This document shows, in pieces, positions 63,146-64,000 of a stretch of DNA of 64,000 nucleotides. The notes beneath the pieces were generated by a model. That model ran no database searches. It saw only the letters and a program-made list of their open reading frames with translations, and was not told where the DNA came from. Position 1 is the stretch's first letter; each line of letters starts with the position of its first letter. The translations under genes and the position numbers were made by a program. The stretch comes from Buttiauxella ferragutiae (GTDB lineage: Bacteria > Pseudomonadota > Gammaproteobacteria > Enterobacterales > Enterobacteriaceae). The stretch lies in assembly GCF_001654915.1 (NCBI RefSeq), contig NZ_LXEQ01000058.1, one strand, 5' to 3'.

Positions 63146-63877
63146 ATGAAGAAGTTTATTTTGGCCGCTATGTTCGCTACAGCCGCATTTAGCGTGGCCG
63201 CAGCAGATAAAATCAACTTTGGCTCTTCGGCCACTTATCCGCCATTTGAATCGCTTGATGCCAACAATCAGATTGTCGGTTTTGATATCGATTTGGCGAA
63301 AGCTTTATGCAAACAAATGCAGACTGAATGCACATTCACAAACCACGCGTTTGACAGCCTGATCCCGTCGCTTAAATTCCGCAAATATGACGCGGTGATT
63401 TCAGGCATGGACATTACGCCTGAGCGTAGCAAACAAGTTTCCTTCACCACGCCGTACTACGCCAACTCGGCGGTTGTGATTGCCAAAAAAGGTGCGTTTA
63501 AATCTTTTGACGAACTGAAAGGCAAACGTATTGGGATGGAAAATGGCACCACACACCAGAAATATCTCCAGGAAAAACATCCTGAAATTAAAACGGTTTC
63601 TTACGATAGCTACCAGAATGCGATTATCGACCTGAAGAATGGCCGTATTGATGGGGTGTTTGGTGACACAGCAGTGGTAAATGAGTGGCTGAAAACTAAC
63701 CCGCAGCTAGGCACCGTCGGTGAGCATGTGACCGACGCAGAATACTTCGGTACTGGGCTGGGTATTGCGGTGCGTCCGGATAACCAGGCGCTGTTAACTA
63801 AACTGAATACGGCACTGGCGGCAATTAAAGCTGACGGGACGTATCAGAAGATTAGTGAGCAGTGGTTCCCGCAGTAA
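63146..63877 (+). CDS. artJ: Arginine ABC transporter, periplasmic binding protein ArtJ
   Basis: The 243-residue protein has a Sec signal peptide ending near Ala19, then a solute-binding fold nearly parallel to ArtI: SSATYPPFESLDANNQIVGFDIDLAKAL and PYYANSAVVIAKK. In E. coli ArtJ binds arginine with high specificity and delivers it to ArtPQM. The start at 63146 follows GGGAG; the frame runs further upstream without a ribosome site. In E. coli it lies right after artM; here a sugar cassette separates them, and an insertion sequence begins 33 bases after its stop. Confidence 0.96.
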   Translation: MKKFILAAMFATAAFSVAAADKINFGSSATYPPFESLDANNQIVGFDIDLAKALCKQMQTECTFTNHAFDSLIPSLKFRKYDAVISGMDITPERSKQVSFTTPYYANSAVVIAKKGAFKSFDELKGKRIGMENGTTHQKYLQEKHPEIKTVSYDSYQNAIIDLKNGRIDGVFGDTAVVNEWLKTNPQLGTVGEHVTDAEYFGTGLGIAVRPDNQALLTKLNTALAAIKADGTYQKISEQWFPQ

Positions 63878-63883
63878 TTATTG

Positions 63884-63910
63884 CCCTCACCCTGCCCTCT
63901 CCCACAGGAG
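63884..63910 (+). repeat. Truncated enteric palindromic repeat after artJ
   Basis: CCCTCACCCTGCCCTCTCCC, followed by ACAGGAG, resembles the left part of a palindrome common after enteric genes (CCCTCACCC...CCCTCTCCC followed by GGGAGAGGG). The expected right arm is missing and the sequence changes at 63911 into an insertion-sequence end. Recognised from memory of such repeats. Confidence 0.5.
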
Positions 63911-64000
63911 CTGTCTCTTATACACAACTTTGAGGGACGGTTCCTGCCAAGCCGGAGAAGGTTCCGTTCACCAGGCGACAGCGTGTTTATGTCGCGACTG
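63911..64000. mobile_element. End of an IS4-family (IS50/Tn5-like) insertion sequence, cut by window edge
   Basis: The first 19 bases, CTGTCTCTTATACACAACT, agree with the Tn5 mosaic end at 18 of 19 positions and with the IS50 outside end at 17 of 19. The following bases are not a sequencing adapter. They include AAGGTTCCGTTC, the reverse complement of a 12-base stretch I recall close to the IS50 outside end. No complete transposase frame fits in the 90 bases, so orientation is unknown. IS50 makes 9-bp target duplications; CCACAGGAG directly precedes the end. Confidence 0.7.

Noticed and set aside
63911..63929. Nextera transposase adapter contamination
   Set aside because: The 19 bases resemble the mosaic end, but position 17 differs and the following 70 bases do not match either standard adapter continuation (TCCGAGCCC or TGACGCTGC). 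A natural IS end explains it better.
1..64000. CRISPR arrays, complete prophage or rRNA genes
   Set aside because: No regularly spaced direct repeats, phage structural genes or rRNA-like stretches were seen; no tRNA gene was recognised in any gap.

Overview
The window is chromosomal DNA from a member of the family Enterobacteriaceae. It reads as one almost unbroken stretch of the enteric core genome, running from ihfB-rpsA-cmk through aroA-serC, focA-pflB-pflA, dmsABC, serS, rarA-lolA-ftsK-lrp, trxB-cydDC-aat-infA, clpA-clpS-cspD, macAB, aqpZ, lysO, hcp-hcr and poxB-ltaE to the artPIQM and artJ genes. Gene order, protein lengths and motifs match Escherichia coli closely (compared from memory), but the species is not E. 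coli or Salmonella. The ycaC and ycaM/N/K genes that I recall between pflA and dmsC in E. coli are missing, and so is the serW tRNA gene between infA and clpA. A sugar-use cassette also sits inside the art locus. I would not name a genus from this alone.

Layout. 1-7157 (mostly minus strand): ribosomal protein S1, CMP kinase, a lipoprotein protease, and the serC-aroA operon. 7296-13593 (plus): ycaO and the anaerobic formate module, in which FocA moves formate, PflB makes it and PflA activates PflB. 13626-27253 (minus): an MFS carrier, dimethyl sulfoxide reductase, seryl-tRNA synthetase, RarA, LolA, FtsK and Lrp. 27753-33595 (plus): thioredoxin reductase, the CydDC thiol exporter, Aat and IF-1. 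33712-42802 (mixed): the ClpA unfoldase and its adaptor ClpS, which use N-end-rule signals created by Aat, plus CspD, MacAB, YbjX and YbjD. 43220-53182 (plus): AqpZ, LysO, the nitric-oxide-linked Hcp/Hcr pair, PoxB, LtaE and two Rossmann-fold proteins. 53242-58124: AmiD, YbjQ, YbjP and the arginine ABC transporter ArtPIQM. 58183-62961: a sugar-use cassette. 63146-63877: ArtJ. 63911-64000: the end of an insertion sequence.

Three things depart from the conserved backbone. First, lrp, the global leucine-responsive regulator, carries a one-base deletion. It leaves a 64-codon frame with the DNA-binding helix-turn-helix but without the dimerisation and ligand-binding domain. Second, an AT-richer cassette of a family GH36 alpha-galactosidase, an MFS sugar porter and a divergent LacI-type regulator lies between artM and artJ. 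Its control region contains a good CRP site and a palindromic candidate operator. Third, directly after artJ the sequence enters an element whose terminal 19 bases resemble the Tn5/IS50 outside and mosaic ends. It interrupts what looks like a common enteric palindromic repeat.

Control signals visible in the sequence fit anaerobic and nitrosative-stress physiology: an FNR-type site 41.5 bases upstream of a predicted start ahead of focA, a similar arrangement ahead of dmsA, an NsrR-type palindrome ahead of hcp, and ARG-box-like sites ahead of artP and artJ. All identifications rest on reading the sequence and on recall of protein families. No database search was run.
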